Below are positions 61,863 to 64,000 of a DNA stretch of 64,000 bases, one piece after another. The position numbers and the translations under genes are program-made. Below the pieces are notes generated by a model. It was not told the origin of the DNA. It made no database searches and saw only the letters and a program-made list of their open reading frames with translations. The stretch is taken from positions 310,001 to 374,000 of the forward strand of contig NZ_RRYI01000002.1 in NCBI RefSeq assembly GCF_003931565.1, written 5' to 3'. The DNA comes from Caulobacter sp. 602-1 (GTDB lineage: Bacteria; Pseudomonadota; Alphaproteobacteria; Caulobacterales; Caulobacteraceae). The first letter of the stretch is position 1, and each line of letters starts with the position of its first letter.

Positions 61863-63068
61863 CTAGTCCTTGTGGCGCGCGATCAGCCAGCTCACCAACA
61901 GGTCGCGGCGGTCGTCGCCGTCCACGCCGGATAGGATTGTCTGTCCGGTGGCGATCATCGAAGCGGTCTGGCCGTCGAGGGCGTCGAGACCGGAATAGCC
62001 CCTGGATCTCAAGAGGCGGACATAGTTGACGCCGCGCCAGCGGCGCTGGTCGATGACATAGGGAGACAGCGCCGGATCCCGGGCGGCGGCCAGGACCACG
62101 GCCAGTTCCCCGCGCGCGACCGCCTGGCCGCGCCACGGGATCGGGTCAACGCCGGGTGGCGGCGAAGGCGGATCTCCGCGCCCGTCGGCGATCAGATAGA
62201 CGCCGCTGATCGCCGCCTTGAACAGATCCGCCGCGGTCCTGAAATAATAGCCCACGGCCGAACGGGACAGGCCGGCGCGCTCGGCGACCGCCCGGTGGGT
62301 GAGCGCTTCGGCGCCGCTATCGACCAGAACATGGCAGGCGGCGAGGGCGGCGTCGCGCTTTGGCCCTGGCCCCATGGCGTCCGGGACATCGCCCGCCGGC
62401 AGGCCCAAGCGCCGATCCATGCGCCGCACCAGCCGCGAGAACAGCGGTTCGCGCCCGAGGCCGTCGCGCCCCAGCCGGCTGGACAGCCGGTCGATCGCCA
62501 TCCGGCGCAGCAGGCGGTAGTCCGGGTCGTCGCCCACGACTAGGCTGTTGAATCCCTCGTCCGTAACATAGGCGGCGGCTAGACCGGCCCATATGGCGGC
62601 GTCCTCGATCCGCCCCTCGAACAGCCGCGCCCAGAACGCCCTGCGCTCGGCCAGCCACGGGGCCACCAGGGCCGCGACCTCGGCGTCGCGCGGCGCCCGT
62701 AGCGCCAGGTCCATCCAGATCAGTTGCGTCAGGCGCGCCTCGCCTTGAACCATGGCGTCGAGATACTGCTCCAGGATGGCGGCCAAGGCCTGGCGATCCA
62801 GGCGCTCGAGGCCATCCAGGCGTTCCAGCCATTCGTCGTGCCAGCGTCGGTTGCGAAGCCGTTCGCGCGTGACCACCTCGCTGAGGATGTCGGCCTTGGC
62901 GCCGAGATGATAGGCCAGGGCGCCCGATGTCGCGCCCACGGCGTCGCCCAGCCGACGGAAGCTCATCGCGCGCAGCCCGCCGTGGGCCAGTTCTCGCCGA
63001 GCGGCTTCGATCAGGCGATCGATCTGGGGATCGGGGGCGGGAGCGGCGTCGGGTGGTCCTGAAGTCAT
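61863..63068 (-). CDS. transcriptional regulator with two TetR units on one chain
   Basis: The 401-residue protein is twice the usual TetR length. A first TetR_N domain (~17-65: AARRELAHGGLRAMSFRRLGDAVGATSGALAYHLGAKADIL) is followed by a helical region to ~220. A second TetR_N domain follows (~232-280: AALAACHVLVDSGAEALTHRAVAERAGLSRSAVGYYFRTAADLF) and then another helical region. Both helix-turn-helix motifs look intact. TetR proteins normally dimerise to present two such domains, so this looks like a covalent pseudo-dimer from duplication and fusion. A 12-bp palindrome AAGTCATGACTT (63062-63073) covers its start codon. It probably controls the TBDR downstream. Confidence 0.88.
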   Translation of the reverse strand: MTSGPPDAAPAPDPQIDRLIEAARRELAHGGLRAMSFRRLGDAVGATSGALAYHLGAKADILSEVVTRERLRNRRWHDEWLERLDGLERLDRQALAAILEQYLDAMVQGEARLTQLIWMDLALRAPRDAEVAALVAPWLAERRAFWARLFEGRIEDAAIWAGLAAAYVTDEGFNSLVVGDDPDYRLLRRMAIDRLSSRLGRDGLGREPLFSRLVRRMDRRLGLPAGDVPDAMGPGPKRDAALAACHVLVDSGAEALTHRAVAERAGLSRSAVGYYFRTAADLFKAAISGVYLIADGRGDPPSPPPGVDPIPWRGQAVARGELAVVLAAARDPALSPYVIDQRRWRGVNYVRLLRSRGYSGLDALDGQTASMIATGQTILSGVDGDDRRDLLVSWLIARHKD

Positions 63069-63251
63069 GACTTTTCTATAGCGTGAGCCCGCCCGCGAAC
63101 CTCAAGAGATCGCGTCGCATAGTATAGGCGGCAAGGGACCCTCGCGCGCCGGCTGGGCGGCGACCCTGAAGGCGCCGCATCGAGTTTCAACTGATTTGTG
63201 CTTTTGACGGGTTGGCGGAGCGTGACCTGGCCAAGAGAGAGGGGGGCGAAC

Positions 63252-64000
63252 ATGACCGACATGGAGGCCCAGGAGGTCTTGAAGGCGATGTTCCAGGCGG
63301 CGGTCGCCGCCGCCTCCTCGGAACTATGCCTGCCGCCGCATCTGCCTGCGCCGCCCAAGGGGCGTACGATCGTGGTTGGCGCGGGCAAGGCCGCCGCCGC
63401 CATGGCCGCCGCCGTGGAAGCTCATTGGGAGGGCCCGCTCGAAGGGCTGGTGATCACCCGTTATGGTCACGGCGCGCCGTGCGAGCGCATCATGGTCGTC
63501 GAGGCCGGGCATCCGGTCGCCGACGCGACGGGCCTGGCCGCGACCGACGCCATGATCGCGCTGCTGAAGGGCCTCACCGCCGATGATCTGGTGCTGTGCC
63601 TGCTGTCGGGCGGCGGCTCGGCTCTGCTCACCGCGCCCGCGCCGGGACTGACCCTCGCGGACAAGCAGGCCATCACGCGGGAGTTGCTGCGCAGCGGCGC
63701 GGCGATCGACGAGATCAACTGCGTTCGCAAGCATCTGTCCGCGGTCAAGGGCGGCCGGCTGGCGCTGCTGGCCGCGCCGGCGCGTGTCGTGACCCTGGCC
63801 ATATCCGACGTGCCCGGCGATGACATCTCGACAATCGCCTCGGGGCCGACCGTTCCTGACCCGACGACGCGCCGGGCGGCGTTGGCGATCCTTGAGCGCT
63901 GGCGCATCGCGATCCCCGAACCCGTCCGGGCCTGGCTGGCTGATCCCCGCAGCGAAACGCCCAAGACCGTCCTCGATGCGAAAGTGGCGTTGATCGCGCG
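63252..64000 (+). CDS. glycerate 2-kinase (MOFRL/GckA family), N-terminal part
   Basis: The open frame from ATG 63252 runs off the right edge after 249 codons, about 60% of the usual ~420. The protein begins MTDMEAQEVLKAMFQAA and shows glycerate kinase type 2 blocks: GRTIVVGAGKAAAAMAAAVE, MVVEAGHPVAD, LVLCLLSGGGSALLTAPAPGLTLADK, INCVRKHLSAVKGGRLA and LAISDVPGDDISTIASGPTVPDPT. It should phosphorylate D-glycerate to 2-phosphoglycerate. Some relatives are annotated as hydroxypyruvate reductase TtuD, an older name for the same family. A GAGAGAGGGGGG tract gives the ribosome site. It is divergent from the double-TetR gene. Confidence 0.92.
   Translation, partial: MTDMEAQEVLKAMFQAAVAAASSELCLPPHLPAPPKGRTIVVGAGKAAAAMAAAVEAHWEGPLEGLVITRYGHGAPCERIMVVEAGHPVADATGLAATDAMIALLKGLTADDLVLCLLSGGGSALLTAPAPGLTLADKQAITRELLRSGAAIDEINCVRKHLSAVKGGRLALLAAPARVVTLAISDVPGDDISTIASGPTVPDPTTRRAALAILERWRIAIPEPVRAWLADPRSETPKTVLDAKVALIA

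Noticed and set aside
1-64000. CRISPR array, insertion sequence, prophage or integron
   Set aside because: No spaced direct-repeat array, transposase, integrase or phage gene was found on either strand.

Overview
The window is high-GC DNA read almost entirely as protein-coding. Its style points to a Caulobacterales alphaproteobacterium, most likely Caulobacter or a close relative. The grounds are six TonB-dependent receptors (TBDRs) in 64 kb, receptor-linked tryptophan halogenases, a FecI/FecR/FecA-type signalling trio, and many secreted carbohydrate-active enzymes. This is an inference from gene content; there is no rRNA to confirm it. I see no insertion sequence, prophage or CRISPR array.

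Layout. 1-5.4 kb: the end of a TBDR gene, a strong terminator, then two tandem flavin-dependent halogenases. 5.4-7.9 kb: a periplasmic cyclophilin and a metabolite:H+ symporter. 8.0-12.9 kb: ECF sigma factor, FecR-type anti-sigma factor and a TBDR with an N-terminal signalling domain. 13-17.8 kb: gamma-glutamyltransferase and a large M14 peptidase, converging on a gap with a row of hairpins that may be a small RNA. 18-20.8 kb: another TBDR. 21.3-31.2 kb: a first uronate/hemicellulose block with GH105 hydrolase, alginate-lyase-fold enzyme, GntR/FadR regulator, mannonate dehydratase, MFS transporter, GH43 xylosidase and a TauD-type dioxygenase. 31.2-33.9 kb: two response regulators and a PAS histidine kinase. 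34.2-40.5 kb: AraC regulator, secreted beta-glucuronidase, TBDR and TetR regulator. 40.5-41.7 kb: YjbR-like protein, MsrA and tRNA-Ser(GGA). 41.8-55.7 kb: an alginate-utilisation locus with acetylesterase, GntR, TBDR, PL6 and PL17 alginate lyases, hexuronate-type MFS transporter, SDR reductase and alpha/beta-hydrolase. 55.9-64 kb: ABC-F ATPase, PhoD phosphatase, TBDR, a regulator with two TetR domains on one chain, and the start of a glycerate 2-kinase gene.

How it fits together. Two branches appear to lead to 2-keto-3-deoxygluconate. Alginate would be bound and imported by the TBDR at 44.7-48.0 kb, cut by PL6 and PL17, carried by the MFS protein and reduced by the SDR. Glucuronides released by the beta-glucuronidase, GH105 and GH43 enzymes would yield glucuronate, then mannonate, which ManD dehydrates. 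Two FadR-type regulators appear to divide the control. An identical 18-bp near-palindrome lies before manD, beside its gntR gene, and again 12 kb away before the beta-glucuronidase gene. A different TGGTNNAC motif sits before the second gntR gene and on both sides of the alginate divergon. These operator assignments are read from the sequence and are untested.
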